From Nostoc sp. TCL240-02 (GTDB taxonomy: Bacteria; Cyanobacteriota; Cyanobacteriia; Cyanobacteriales; Nostocaceae): a stretch of 64,000 bases of DNA. Positions 29,986-39,431 of the stretch are shown piece after piece. The stretch is taken from positions 380,501 to 444,500 of the forward strand of contig NZ_CP040094.1 in assembly GCF_013343235.1 (NCBI RefSeq), written 5' to 3'. Numbering within the stretch: position 1 is the first letter of the stretch; each line of letters starts with the position of its first letter. Below the pieces are notes generated by a model, which was not told the origin of the DNA, ran no database searches, and was given only the letters and a program-made list of their open reading frames with translations. A program made the translations under genes and the position numbers.

Positions 29986-31287
29986 ATGCTGCGAATCATT
30001 ACTCAGCAGGCAGACGTTACAGCAGAACTGCAACGGATCTGCGATCGCACCCATGACGAACAGGTGCTTCACAAAGAAGCAACGGTACGCGAAGTTTTGC
30101 AAGCAGTGAAGCGCCAAGGCGACAAAGCTGTATTGCATTACACAGCTGAATTTGACAAACAAACCCTAAAAGCAGAAGAACTTCGAGTTACAGGCTCGGA
30201 ACTAGATGCAGCCTATCAGCAGGTGTCAAAGGAGTTGTTAGGCGCAGTTCGGCTAGCTTGCCGCCAAATTGAAGCGTTTCATCGTCAGCGAGTACCAAAA
30301 AGCTGGGTACACTTTGGCGACGATGAAGTAGTACTGGGCAAACGCTACACCCCTGTAGACCGAGCGGGGCTGTATGTGCCCGGTGGCCGCGCCGCCTATC
30401 CTAGTACAGTGCTGATGAATGCAATTCCGGCTCATGTGGCTGCTGTACCTCATATAGTGATGGTGACACCACCAGGTCCAGGGGGTGTAATTAACCCAGC
30501 AGTCTTAGTAGCTGCTCAAGAAGCAGGAGTGCAAGAAATTTATCGCATTGGGGGCGCACAAGCGATCGCTGCTTTAGCCTATGGCACAGAAACAATTCCG
30601 AAAGTGAATGTGATTACTGGCCCTGGTAACATTTATGTCACCCTTGCGAAAAAACTTGTTTATGGCACCGTCGGTATTGATTCTTTGGCAGGCCCCAGCG
30701 AAGTGCTGGTGATTGCCGATGAAAGCGCAAATCCGGTGCATGTAGCTGCTGACTTGCTAGCCCAAGCCGAACACGATCCAATGGCGGCAGCAATCTTGCT
30801 GACGACAGATGCGGCTTTGGCGAAAAACGTGCAAGTAGCCTTGGAAAGACAGCTAGTAGATCATCCACGGCGAATAGACACAGAAAAAGCGATCGCTCAT
30901 TATGGGTTGATTGTCCTTGTGGAATCGCTCCAAGCAGCAGCAGAACTCTCAAATGAATTTGCCCCTGAACACCTGGAATTAGAAGTAAAAGACCCTTGGG
31001 CACTCCTACCACAGATTCGCCACGCTGGGGCAATCTTTTTGGGTTACTCTACACCAGAAGCTGTAGGAGACTATTTGGCAGGGCCTAACCACACCTTGCC
31101 AACTTCTGGCGCTGCCCGCTATGCTTCGGCGTTAGGGGTAGAAACTTTCCTCAAACATTCCAGTATTATTCAATACTCCCAAACTGCGCTGCAAAATGTG
31201 GCTGGTGCTATTGATGTGCTCGCAACAGCAGAAGGTTTACCTTCTCATGCTGATTCAGTCCGCCGCCGAATTCAGCAAGAGGAGTGA
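29986..31287 (+). CDS. hisD: Histidinol dehydrogenase
   Basis: 433 aa, full length. It carries out the last two steps of histidine synthesis, oxidising L-histidinol to L-histidine with NAD and zinc. Family blocks are clear: GKRYTPVDRAGLYVPGGRAAYPSTVLM, YRIGGAQAIAALAYGTETIPKVNVITGPGN, GIDSLAGPSEVLVIAD, QAEHDPMAAAILLTTD and GPNHTLPTSGAARYASALGVETFLK. It stands alone, with a hairpin at 31378-31405 downstream. Confidence 0.97.
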   Translation: MLRIITQQADVTAELQRICDRTHDEQVLHKEATVREVLQAVKRQGDKAVLHYTAEFDKQTLKAEELRVTGSELDAAYQQVSKELLGAVRLACRQIEAFHRQRVPKSWVHFGDDEVVLGKRYTPVDRAGLYVPGGRAAYPSTVLMNAIPAHVAAVPHIVMVTPPGPGGVINPAVLVAAQEAGVQEIYRIGGAQAIAALAYGTETIPKVNVITGPGNIYVTLAKKLVYGTVGIDSLAGPSEVLVIADESANPVHVAADLLAQAEHDPMAAAILLTTDAALAKNVQVALERQLVDHPRRIDTEKAIAHYGLIVLVESLQAAAELSNEFAPEHLELEVKDPWALLPQIRHAGAIFLGYSTPEAVGDYLAGPNHTLPTSGAARYASALGVETFLKHSSIIQYSQTALQNVAGAIDVLATAEGLPSHADSVRRRIQQEE

Positions 31288-31377
31288 TTTGGAATGGTTA
31301 ATTTCGTTTAATACTATTGACAAAAGCGACTTTTGAGGTACCAGATAAAGCATTTGCTACACTGCTTTCAGGGTTTT

Positions 31378-31405
31378 GGCGGGCATCTACTAGACATTGC
31401 CCGCC
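31378..31405 (+). terminator. Hairpin downstream of hisD
   Basis: GGCGGGC (31378-31384) pairs perfectly with GCCCGCC (31399-31405) around a 14-nt loop, about 90 bp after the hisD stop. Only a weak T-rich stretch (TATTGTATTGT) follows, so it may be a terminator or an mRNA-stabilising stem. Confidence 0.5.
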
Positions 31406-31629
31406 TATTGTATTGTACTGACTGATTATGCAGTAAGCCTTAACGTCCCCAAATGACTGGCGAAAATATCTTCCTACAATATACTAGCGTCAAATTTGGG
31501 TGAAACCAATTCATCGCATAACCTCGAAAATATATACTAAGTAGGTCAATATAAAAATAATTTAGTGTAGCTGCTAACAAGTTTTACTACATACTTATGT
31601 AACGGGGTCTACTATAGGAGACGAGAGCG

Positions 31630-32055
31630 GTGCTAAAGAATATTTTGATAGCTCTGGATGGTTCGGAAATGGGAGAACGAGTAATTCAGAGTTTAGATAA
31701 TTTGGTGTTATCAAAAGATGCCAAGGTTATTATCTGTCATGTATTTCCTACACCAGAGTCTGAAATGGAAATACCTGCTGATCGTCCTCAGCCGGAGTCC
31801 CCAACATTTTCTTATTTTCAACTGGAAAAACAGCTGCAATCCTATCAGCAAAAATTATCAGTCCCAAGTGAGTTAGAACTGGTAACTGGCGATCCTGCCG
31901 AAGAGATTATTCGTCTTGCCAATATTTACAAAGCTAACTTAATTATAATTGGTAGTCGGGGATTGATTGGCATGAAGCGAATTGTCCAGCGTTCTGTAAG
32001 CAGTCAAGTTGTGGAAGAAGCTAATTGTTCGGTGTTGGTGGTAAAACCGAATTAG
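31630..32055 (+). CDS. Universal stress protein (UspA family)
   Basis: 141 aa, single Usp domain. The GTG start at 31630 follows TAGGAGACGAGA. The N-terminal ILIALDGSEMGERVIQSL and the C-terminal nucleotide loop G-S-R-G-x-x-G-x(9)-S (GSRGLIGMKRIVQRSVSSQVVEEANCSVLVVK) indicate the ATP-binding type. It is probably a cytosolic stress-response protein. Its target is not deducible, and no partner gene is near. Confidence 0.9.
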   Translation: MLKNILIALDGSEMGERVIQSLDNLVLSKDAKVIICHVFPTPESEMEIPADRPQPESPTFSYFQLEKQLQSYQQKLSVPSELELVTGDPAEEIIRLANIYKANLIIIGSRGLIGMKRIVQRSVSSQVVEEANCSVLVVKPN

Positions 32056-32219
32056 AATCAGGTCAATTGAAGTATGGGATTTCACTAATCAGAGACTCAA
32101 TACAAGTAAGTGGGCGTAAATAATTGTTGTTGAGATAAGGCAATAGACAATCTTGCTATAGGCAATACGTATAAGGGTTTTAACCTAGTTAATTTTTATT
32201 TACATAATTTGATTTTATT

Positions 32220-32417
32220 GTGCCAACTTACTTAGAATATTCTATTGCTGTCAACGATTATCTGAAAGGCACTCTCGACTATTATATTGCAGCGCCTCAA
32301 AATTTATTAGTCAATGAAGCCAAACAATCAGCTTTAGTTCGAGGTTTTACTTAACTCACTGTTGAATTAATAGCCTTGACCAATGGACTAAATCTACATC
32401 TGAACTTCTATAGCAAT
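32220..32417 (+). pseudogene. Degenerate small gene with in-frame stop
   Basis: The GTG at 32220 opens a frame reading PTYLEYSIAVNDYLKGTLDYY...NEAKQSALVRGFT, then TAA at 32352-32354. The same frame goes on as LTVELIALTNGLNLHLNFY. A CAA-to-TAA change would explain the stop. Copies of GGCAATAGACAATCTTGCTA flank the region (32139-32158 and 32479-32498). The family is not recognised. Confidence 0.4.
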
Positions 32418-32528
32418 CCGCTTTTATTTCTGTTTGCACAGCGTGGCGTAGCCATAATTATTTGCGTATGAGGCAATAGGCAATAGACAATCTTGCTACA
32501 GTCAAGAAGTCTCTTTGAGTTGCACTAA

Positions 32529-32714
32529 ATGTTTTCAGAAATCAAATATGAGTCCTACCTAATATATGGAGCAGTTATGACTGGTTAAGACTGGCGTTTT
32601 AGAGTTTATCATCGTGCGAATCGTCAGGTGACTCAAGACCAGAAACGCTATCAAATTCTAGAAGATTTATCTGTCTTGGTAAAAATTGTTGCAGGTATTA
32701 TTTCTGATTCTTGA
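32529..32714 (+). pseudogene. Degenerate small frame with in-frame stop
   Basis: From ATG 32529 the frame reads MFSEIKYESYLIYGAVMTG, stop (32586-32588), DWRFRVYHRANRQVTQDQKRYQILEDLSVLVKIV..., stop at 32714. The second part looks protein-like. It is in the same frame as the fragment at 32220, but the two are separated by repeat-like sequence. Whether they were one gene is unclear. Confidence 0.3.
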
Positions 32715-32752
32715 ACTTGGAACTAGGGACATAGAGACTAAGGAAAGAAGTC

Positions 32753-32853
32753 GGGGAGCAGGGAGTTGGGGGCAAGGGGTTACGGGCAGAATAAAAATTA
32801 GCTCTTCCCCCTCTGCTCCCTGCTCTCTTCCCCTCTGCCCCTTGTACCCTACA
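32753..32853. repeat. G-rich/C-rich inverted repeat
   Basis: GAGCAGGGAG (32756-32765) and following G-rich units face GCTCCCTGCTC (32815-32825) and CCCCTCTGCCCC. This is the same GGGGCAGGG-type sequence as the insert inside the M16 gene, here in a normal spacer. It can form a long stem. Confidence 0.7.
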
Positions 32854-32886
32854 CCCCAATTCCCAATACCTTCACATTCAGCCGAT

Positions 32887-33273
32887 TCAATGTCCTTGAG
32901 TTGCCAGAAATTGACGCAAGCTCAACAAACTCAAGGTTTGACCCAAATTTAAAGGCAAAAGTGAAACTCCTTCCAAGCGGGATTGTACCCAACCTTCTCC
33001 CCAGTACCACTCATGGAACCCGTCAATACCTCCACTGAGCAGCAAACGGAGACAGTTGGATTTTACAACGTCTACTTGATGATGAATTGAGACTGGCCCT
33101 GTCCAGGTTGTAAACTGAAATCCTGGAATTAGTTCTTCTGGCATTCCTGGTGCAAAGCGTTGTCCCAAAAGCCATTTTTCTAGTTGTACCGGATGCAGCA
33201 GACTATCACGAATTGAATTTGTTGGCGCTTCAATTTCGATTCGTAGTTGACTTTGTTGAAAATTACCTAGCAT
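32887..33273 (-). CDS. Conserved hypothetical protein, SRPBCC-like
   Basis: 128 aa. The N-terminus (QSQLRIEIEAPTNSIRDSLLHPVQLEKWLL) resembles the start of START/SRPBCC ligand-binding folds, and later blocks (SGGIDGFHEWYWGEGWVQSRLEGVSLLPLNLGQTLSLLSLRQFL) look conserved and aromatic-rich. No catalytic motif is visible. It is divergent to hslO with about 140 bp between the starts. The function is unknown and the fold call is only a suggestion. Confidence 0.65.
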   Translation of the reverse strand: MLGNFQQSQLRIEIEAPTNSIRDSLLHPVQLEKWLLGQRFAPGMPEELIPGFQFTTWTGPVSIHHQVDVVKSNCLRLLLSGGIDGFHEWYWGEGWVQSRLEGVSLLPLNLGQTLSLLSLRQFLATQGH

Positions 33274-33413
33274 TTTTCTAAGATTACCTAAAAGTGAGAT
33301 ATCGCTATTTCTAATATTGCAAATACAATCAGTGATTATTTGAATGTCACTTTTCTAGCAGCAGAGAACTTAGAATAGAAAAAGTGAACTTGTTAAGAAA
33401 TGTAAGGTTATTC

Positions 33414-34319
33414 ATGGCGGATCAGTTAATTCGTGCAACAGCAGCCGAAGGTGGAATTCGTGCCGTAGGTGTGATCACCACACGTTTAACAGAAGAAGCA
33501 CGGCAGCGACACAAGCTTTCATACGTGGCAACAGCAGCACTGGGTCGCACTATGGCGGCGGGCTTGTTAATGGCTTCTAGTATGAAGCGAAGTGGATCAA
33601 GGGTCAATGTGCGGGTGAAGGGCGATGGCCCTTTAGGCGGCATATTGGTAGATGCCGGCTTAGATGGTACGGTACGCGGGTATGTGGGGAATCCATCTAT
33701 AGAATTACCTCCTAATGCCAAAGGTAAGTTAGATGTTGGTGGTGCAGTGGGTGGTGGCTACCTCTACGTTGTGCGAGATGTTGGTTATGGTTATCCTTAC
33801 TCTAGTACGGTAGAACTAGTTTCTGGCGAAATTGGCGATGATGTGGCTCATTATCTGGTGAATTCGGAACAAACACCTTCAGCTTTAGTTTTAGGTGTGT
33901 TTGTGGCAGCAGGGGGAGTAACTGCGGCTGGAGGATTACTAGTACAAGTGTTACCTAAAGCAGCCAGAGATGAAGCCCTCGTAGAAACCTTAGAATCACG
34001 GGTTGCTGGTTTGGCAGGATTTACGCCATTATTGCAAGCTGGGAAGAATTTGACTGAAATCTTTAGCGACCTCTTGGGAGACATGGGCCTGGAAATCTTC
34101 TCCGAACGGCAAATGCTGCGCTTCCATTGCGGTTGTTCTTTTGATCGCGTTTTGGGGGCACTGAAAATTTTGGGAGAAACCGAACTGCAAGATATGATTG
34201 TTAAAGATAATGGTGCTGAAGCAACTTGCGACTTTTGCGGCAACGTTTACCAGGCAAGTAGCGATCAGTTAGCTCAACTAATTGCCGATTTGCAGACTGA
34301 ATCTACTGTTTCAGTATAA
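33414..34319 (+). CDS. hslO: Redox-regulated chaperone Hsp33
   Basis: 301 aa with ATG 33414 (MADQLIRATAAEGGIRAVGVITT), the family start. An in-frame ATG at 33384 would add ten residues. The zinc/redox switch is complete near the C-terminus: C239-x-C241 and C272-x-x-C275. Under oxidation these cysteines form disulfides and activate holdase function. Cytosolic. A single gene, with the divergent SRPBCC-like gene upstream. Confidence 0.95.
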   Translation: MADQLIRATAAEGGIRAVGVITTRLTEEARQRHKLSYVATAALGRTMAAGLLMASSMKRSGSRVNVRVKGDGPLGGILVDAGLDGTVRGYVGNPSIELPPNAKGKLDVGGAVGGGYLYVVRDVGYGYPYSSTVELVSGEIGDDVAHYLVNSEQTPSALVLGVFVAAGGVTAAGGLLVQVLPKAARDEALVETLESRVAGLAGFTPLLQAGKNLTEIFSDLLGDMGLEIFSERQMLRFHCGCSFDRVLGALKILGETELQDMIVKDNGAEATCDFCGNVYQASSDQLAQLIADLQTESTVSV

Positions 34320-34474
34320 AGTATAAAACGACACTAATTTTTGAGATTGAACATGGTATTCTGTGGAGAGGGATAATCAAAAAAAGTAGCTTTTTGATCG
34401 CGAGAAAGTTACTATGGCATCAATGGAATTATCGACCTAAAACAGAGCGCTATTCAATTATTTTGGTGTGAGAG

Positions 34475-36547
34475 ATGACAGAGCGGGATATTCCAGACAG
34501 TTGGTCTTCAGCCAGTGATAGAGAGCCAGATCAAAACAAAAGATTATCCCGAACAGAACAATTCGGTGAAACTCAACCATTTGGTGTCCCACCTACTGGT
34601 TCTACTTCCAAGTCAGTGAAGCGGCGAAAAAAAAACGATACACAAGGATTACCTATAAATAGTCATTCAGGAGAGACTGCCAAACTCAGTAGTGCTTCTG
34701 GGAAATGGCCACGCTGGATGAAAAGCTGGACATTGTGGCTAGTACTACTAATGTTGATTCCCGGCAGTGTAGGATTATTGGCAATGGCAATGCTGCTAAA
34801 GTTGCCGGCTGCTCCTAATTGCCCCTCGATTTTCTGGCCCCTAGCTAGTGCTTCTGTGCGGCTACATTGCGCTCAGTTGGCGGCTTCTAAGCAAACAGTC
34901 AACGACCTCTTGCAAGCGATCGCTCTGGTGAAGCAACTACCATCAAATCATCCGTTGCATGGAGAAATCGATCGTTTCATCGAAGAATGGTCGCGGGATA
35001 TTTTGAAGCTAGCCGATCAAAGTTTCCAAACAGGGAATTTAGAGGAAGCGATCGCTACTGCTCGCAAGATACCCGAAGATGTGGCAGCCTATAAACTAGT
35101 TGATGAACAAGTTGACAAATGGCAGTCAATTTGGACAAAGGCAGAAGAAACATACAACGGTGCGATCGCAGAAGTAAAAGAGCGGCGCTGGCAATCGGCG
35201 TTCATGTTATCCGCCAAAATGCTGCGTGTAGACAATCAATACTGGGCGGGCACTAAATACGACCAATTGAATCGTCTAATCGCCGCAGCGCGAGAAGATG
35301 GCGATAAGTTAGGAAAAGCGGAAAGTTTAGCAAGCAGCAAAGTAGTCGATAATTTACTGGAAGCCATCAAGCTAGCTGAGTCTATTGGGCAGGAAAGTTA
35401 TCTTTACCAAAAAGCTCAGGAAGCGATTCCCGCATTTGGACGCAAAATGCTGGAATTGGCACAGGCAAAACTAGACAAGCGGGATGCCGATGAAGCATTG
35501 AATATTGCTAGACAAATTCCAGAGAGTACAAAACTACAGGGTGAAACAGACGACTTTATCGCCATAGCTGACGCGAAAAGAAGTGCTTGGATAGGTAACG
35601 TTTCTGGTTTAGAGGCCGCGATCGCTCAAGCACAACAAATCGATCCTTCTAGACCAGTGTATAACGAAGCCCAGCAACTGATTGCTCGTTGGCAGTTGGA
35701 AATTGAAGATGTTGCCAATCTAGAAAAAGCGAGAATGTTGGCTAGCCAGGGAACAGTCCCTAATTTAACAGCAGCGATCGCCCAAGTACAGCTTATCCCT
35801 GCTAGTAACCCCCGGGCTACAGAAGCGAGGCAAGAGATAGATCGCTGGCAGGCCCAAGTGGAGACGATTGAAGACCAACCTTACTTAGAACGTGCCGAGC
35901 AGATAGCTGTATTTGATGATATCAACTCTTTGCAAGCTGCGATCGCTCAGGCTAGCGAAATTCGTAGAGGTCGGGCATTATATCCAGAAGCACGGAAAAG
36001 AATTCGGACTTGGATAGGAAAAATTCAGCGAATTCAAGACCAACCCTACTTGGATCAAGCACAAGAACTGGCTCAGAGTGGAAATCTCACCGCCGCCATT
36101 AGCGCCGCTCAACAAATTGCCTCGTCGGGAAGGGCGCTTTCACAAGAAGCGCAAGCTGCGATAAATGATTGGGAAGGGCAAATCCGTACTAGAGAAAACT
36201 GGAAAAAAGCCCAGGAAGTGGGCGCGGCTGGTACGCCAGAAGCTTTGGTTGAAGCAATACGGCTGGCAGATCGGGTTTCAAACAATAGCATTTTACGTAT
36301 GGATGCGAATCTGGCTATTGACCAATGGAGTCAGCAGTTGTTAGAAATAGCCCGCTCTCAAGGTCAGTCTGATATTGCTAGAGGGATTGATATTGCAAAA
36401 TCGATTCCACGCGGTAGTGCTGCTTACAGTGCGGCGCAAGAGCAAATTAAGACTTGGCAGGATTTTTTGAATCCTAAACCTGAGCCTCAGCCTCAACCCC
36501 AGACTGAATCTCCACCATTTCCTCAATCAACTACTAATGGGCAGTAA
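34475..36547 (+). CDS. Membrane-anchored protein with tandem helical (TPR-like) repeats
   Basis: 690 aa. The N-terminal ~85 residues are polar and probably disordered. A single hydrophobic segment lies at about 90-112 (WTLWLVLLMLIPGSVGLLAMAMLLKL), followed by the block PAAPNCPSIFWPLASASVRLHCAQLA. Repeats of about 65-75 residues then run to the end, each with A-I-x-x-A-x-x-I-P and ending in I-x-x-W. The tail is proline- and glutamine-rich. Similar proteins are sometimes labelled chromosome-segregation ATPase, but there is no Walker A motif here. It could be an envelope scaffold. Confidence 0.75.
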   Translation: MTERDIPDSWSSASDREPDQNKRLSRTEQFGETQPFGVPPTGSTSKSVKRRKKNDTQGLPINSHSGETAKLSSASGKWPRWMKSWTLWLVLLMLIPGSVGLLAMAMLLKLPAAPNCPSIFWPLASASVRLHCAQLAASKQTVNDLLQAIALVKQLPSNHPLHGEIDRFIEEWSRDILKLADQSFQTGNLEEAIATARKIPEDVAAYKLVDEQVDKWQSIWTKAEETYNGAIAEVKERRWQSAFMLSAKMLRVDNQYWAGTKYDQLNRLIAAAREDGDKLGKAESLASSKVVDNLLEAIKLAESIGQESYLYQKAQEAIPAFGRKMLELAQAKLDKRDADEALNIARQIPESTKLQGETDDFIAIADAKRSAWIGNVSGLEAAIAQAQQIDPSRPVYNEAQQLIARWQLEIEDVANLEKARMLASQGTVPNLTAAIAQVQLIPASNPRATEARQEIDRWQAQVETIEDQPYLERAEQIAVFDDINSLQAAIAQASEIRRGRALYPEARKRIRTWIGKIQRIQDQPYLDQAQELAQSGNLTAAISAAQQIASSGRALSQEAQAAINDWEGQIRTRENWKKAQEVGAAGTPEALVEAIRLADRVSNNSILRMDANLAIDQWSQQLLEIARSQGQSDIARGIDIAKSIPRGSAAYSAAQEQIKTWQDFLNPKPEPQPQPQTESPPFPQSTTNGQ

Positions 36548-36638
36548 TATCGTTATTTAAAGATTAAAACCTTAATTCAGCATTTTCAAAAGGTATATCA
36601 GGGATATCGGGGTGTAAGGAGAAAACTTCCTCTTTTAA

Positions 36639-36882
36639 GTAGGGTGCCACAGTAGCCCTTTCAAGGTGGGTAAAATTTTTGGACAATAATTCTTCTTTTC
36701 TCTGTGTTTTCTGCGTCTGAAGTGGTTTAATAAAATGCTTTTAAACCGCAGAGGCACAGAGAAGCCAGTGTCTTGGCCGGGTTCCCCGACTTGTAGCAAC
36801 TGGCGCGACGCTGAGGAGAAAGCAGAGGTTTTAAGAGTCACCTTGAAAGGGCTAGGTGTCAGAGCTAGCTTTGCCACCCTAC
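36639..36882. mobile_element. MITE-like palindromic element (244 bp)
   Basis: The ends are GTAGGGTG (36639-36646) and CACCCTAC (36875-36882). A second, perfect 16-bp inverted repeat lies inside them: TAGCCCTTTCAAGGTG (36653-36668) with CACCTTGAAAGGGCTA (36839-36854). A third palindrome is in the centre (CTCTGTG...CACAGAG near 36700-36762). There is no ORF and no clear target duplication. Confidence 0.65.
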
Positions 36883-36888
36883 GAAAAT

Positions 36889-37755
36889 TTATTCACCCCA
36901 TTCTTTAATTACAGAAAATAGTGATGAGTAATCATCATCAGCAAATGACATTTTCACGGCTGTTTGCAAGATTTGCCGCACACCTTTAATACTGCTGAGA
37001 TCCAAACTTCGAGATTTCGCTTCCGAGATAAACAATTCTGTATCTTTGAGCAAGTGTTTGGTGGGGAAATTTGGATCGGCATAATTGCCATCCAACATCC
37101 GTTGTAGCTTTTTGTCAAAGGTAGGTGCGTAGAGTGGACTGTCACGCAAGATTTGCATAAACATATCCACATCAACACCCTGACGCTGGACAAAAGCCAG
37201 ACTTAAAGCAAAGCTAGTTGTTAGGGAAGCTATTAGTTGATTTAGTGCCAATTTAAGCGCCGCCGCAGATCCTACTGGCCCTATCAGTAAAGGTTCTGTC
37301 CCAAAATTTTGGAGTAACTTTAAGTGCCGTTGATATTGTTCTGGCTCTGCCCCTACCATAACGCTCAACTTGCCAGCTTGTGCTTCCGGGATACTCCCTA
37401 ATACTGGTGCTTCTAAATACTCCCCACCACCACCAACGATTGCATCTCTAATTTCCTGGCTTTCTGTGGGAGTAATTGTTCCCATTTGGATGATTGTGCG
37501 CCCTTCCAAAGTTTGCCAAGAAGTATCTGAAAGCAACACATTATAAATGGCCGGGGCATTAGTCAGCATGAGGATTACGCACTCAGCAGCACGAATGGCG
37601 TGGCGGGGATGTGTAGCAATTTCAGCCCCAGCTGCTTGTAGTGGTGCTAATTTTTCTGGGGTGCGATTGTAGGCAACTAGCTGTATATCTGCGGCTAATA
37701 ACCTTTGAGCCATTGGTAGTCCCATCAGTCCAGTTCCCAGAAATGCCACCTTCAT
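36889..37755 (-). CDS. NAD(P)-dependent beta-hydroxyacid dehydrogenase family protein
   Basis: 288 aa. The N-terminal Rossmann motif is FLGTGLMGLPMAQRLL. Substrate-side blocks are present (ILMLTNAPAI, EAPVLGSIPEAQAGKLSVMVG), and so is the catalytic Lys region GPVGSAAALKLALNQL. The family includes 3-hydroxyisobutyrate dehydrogenase, tartronate semialdehyde reductase and glyoxylate/succinic-semialdehyde reductase. The sequence does not decide among these. Cytosolic, single gene. Confidence 0.85.
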   Translation of the reverse strand: MKVAFLGTGLMGLPMAQRLLAADIQLVAYNRTPEKLAPLQAAGAEIATHPRHAIRAAECVILMLTNAPAIYNVLLSDTSWQTLEGRTIIQMGTITPTESQEIRDAIVGGGGEYLEAPVLGSIPEAQAGKLSVMVGAEPEQYQRHLKLLQNFGTEPLLIGPVGSAAALKLALNQLIASLTTSFALSLAFVQRQGVDVDMFMQILRDSPLYAPTFDKKLQRMLDGNYADPNFPTKHLLKDTELFISEAKSRSLDLSSIKGVRQILQTAVKMSFADDDYSSLFSVIKEWGE

Positions 37756-37931
37756 TTTTCATGTTCCTTTAATACAGCGTAGGCGTAGTCTGTTGTAGAC
37801 ATAGCATTTGCATTGTTTGATTTTAATAAGCTGTTCCACATTGAAATTGCATAACGTGGGCGGCAAGATACCCACCCCACAAGAGTTATGTTTAATTAGA
37901 TTATGCAAATTAGATGTTTTTTAGCTTATCA

Positions 37932-37967
37932 GTTATCAGTGAACAGTTATTTCTGAACACTGATAAC
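37932..37967 (-). terminator. Hairpin downstream of the 31-residue membrane peptide gene
   Basis: GTTATCAGTG (37932-37941) pairs with CACTGATAAC (37958-37967), 14 nt after the stop of the small gene on the minus strand. There is no U-run, but the position supports a separate small transcription unit. Confidence 0.45.
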
Positions 37968-37980
37968 CTCTATTTGTTGA

Positions 37981-38076
37981 CTATCCACCAGCCGCAAAAG
38001 TCACCATAATTATCACTGACAGTAAAATACCAGGGGTAAGTAGTGTTGCTAGCATTAGCAGGTCATGAGTTGACAT
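37981..38076 (-). CDS. Predicted 31-aa single-span membrane peptide
   Basis: ATG at 38076, stop TAG at 37983-37981. The product MSTHDLLMLATLLTPGILLSVIIMVTFAAGG is a short polar head followed by one hydrophobic span of about 20 residues. This shape is like the small subunits of photosynthetic and NDH-1 complexes, but I cannot match it to a named one (it is not PetG, PetN, PsbX, PsaM or Ycf12). The ribosome site is weak. The hairpin just downstream and the location in an otherwise gene-free 430-bp spacer make it plausible. Confidence 0.55.
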   Translation of the reverse strand: MSTHDLLMLATLLTPGILLSVIIMVTFAAGG

Positions 38077-38185
38077 AATTATTACTTTGGTAGTGTGTTT
38101 AACTTTACAGTATTCACTGTTATGCTAGTCTAAATAATATTGATACTGCATTCTTAAATAGAGTTTTAACTTTTCAAATTTACCT

Positions 38186-39373
38186 TTACTCTGGCAGGGT
38201 CAATCCTTTGAGTTTTTGAGAAGTTTCTTTATTGTCCAGACCTTTGCTCTGAATTAAGACTCCAAAGCCGCCTAGTCCTGTGGGATCTATAAGTTGGTGT
38301 AGTGCATCCCGATGCTGTAGTAACTGCGAGAGAGGTTGCTTTTGCTCGGAAAGGGCTGCAATGCGATCGCCTAACCCCAACGCCATCAAAAATAATCCCT
38401 GCTGAATAAAACCAATATTCTTTAAATTGTACCGTTCGCCCCAGCGTTCCAAAGCTGTAAAGTCAACATGGGCTGTGATATCTTGTCGCCCAATATTAAT
38501 ATAAGGGTTGTCATGGAAACGATGATGGTAATAACACTGTAGGGTTCCTTGCGAGCGCCTGGGATTATAGTAACGGCTGGCGGGGTAGCCATAATCAATT
38601 GTTAACACATAGCCGCGCTGCAAGCGGTCTGCTACTATACTCAACCAGTCACCAGCCGCTAAATTAATTTCACTACGGTAGCCATCGGGATATGCACTTT
38701 GGGTAAAGTTCATTTCCACTAAGTCTAAATATTCAGCCAGTTGGGGGGTTGAAGATTCTCCTGTGACTTCTACAAATGATGGGCATGGGGCATTAGTTTC
38801 TTTGTCATTACTATCTGTGGTTACATAAATTTCTCGAAGTTCGCCCGTTTCTAGGATGAATTGATGTACGGGGAACGCATCTACTAACTCGTTAGAGAAA
38901 AAGCAGCCTGCGATCGCATTTGGTGGTATCTCCTCTAAATTACACCAACGCACGGGTAAATCTTGTAAGCGTTGTTGCTGTTCTTGTCTTAAAGTTGGAG
39001 ACTTTTCAACAATGATGTACTCTAGGGCGGTAAAAAAATCTGGATAGTGCTGTTGATGATATTTAAGGATATGCAATGCAAGCAATCCTTGACCTGCCCC
39101 CATTTCTACCAGAGAAAAAGGTACAGGTTTTCCTAAAATCTCCCACATTTGGAAAAATTGCTCTGCTAGTAATTCGCCAAAGTCAGGACAGAGGTTAGGA
39201 GAGGTGAAAAAATCACCACCTTTAAAGCCTATTTTGAGTGCATCGCTGGAATAGTAGCCGTATTCAGGGTGATATAGTGCCAAATCCATGAATTGGGCAA
39301 AAGTAATTCGTTGCTGAGGACTAGTGGTAATATGATTTGCGATCGCTGCACACAGCGCTGGATTTGAATCCAT
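38186..39373 (-). CDS. MidA/NDUFAF7-like SAM-dependent methyltransferase
   Basis: 395 aa (DUF185/MidA family). The N-terminal TFAQFMDLALYHPEYGYYSSDALKIGFKGGDFFTSP is diagnostic, and the AdoMet loop is LVEMGAGQGLLALHIL. A later conserved LTIDYGYPASRYYNPRRSQGTLQCYYHHRFHDNPYINIGRQDITAHVDFTAL is present. The mitochondrial homologue methylates an Arg of complex I subunit NDUFS2. The cyanobacterial counterpart of NDUFS2 is NdhH, encoded here at 49792, so NDH-1 assembly is a possible but unproven role. Confidence 0.9.
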   Translation of the reverse strand: MDSNPALCAAIANHITTSPQQRITFAQFMDLALYHPEYGYYSSDALKIGFKGGDFFTSPNLCPDFGELLAEQFFQMWEILGKPVPFSLVEMGAGQGLLALHILKYHQQHYPDFFTALEYIIVEKSPTLRQEQQQRLQDLPVRWCNLEEIPPNAIAGCFFSNELVDAFPVHQFILETGELREIYVTTDSNDKETNAPCPSFVEVTGESSTPQLAEYLDLVEMNFTQSAYPDGYRSEINLAAGDWLSIVADRLQRGYVLTIDYGYPASRYYNPRRSQGTLQCYYHHRFHDNPYINIGRQDITAHVDFTALERWGERYNLKNIGFIQQGLFLMALGLGDRIAALSEQKQPLSQLLQHRDALHQLIDPTGLGGFGVLIQSKGLDNKETSQKLKGLTLPE

Positions 39374-39431
39374 AAAATTTCAGATTTTAGATTTTCTCAT
39401 CAGTCAAGAAACGCAGTATCGTAATTTACCC

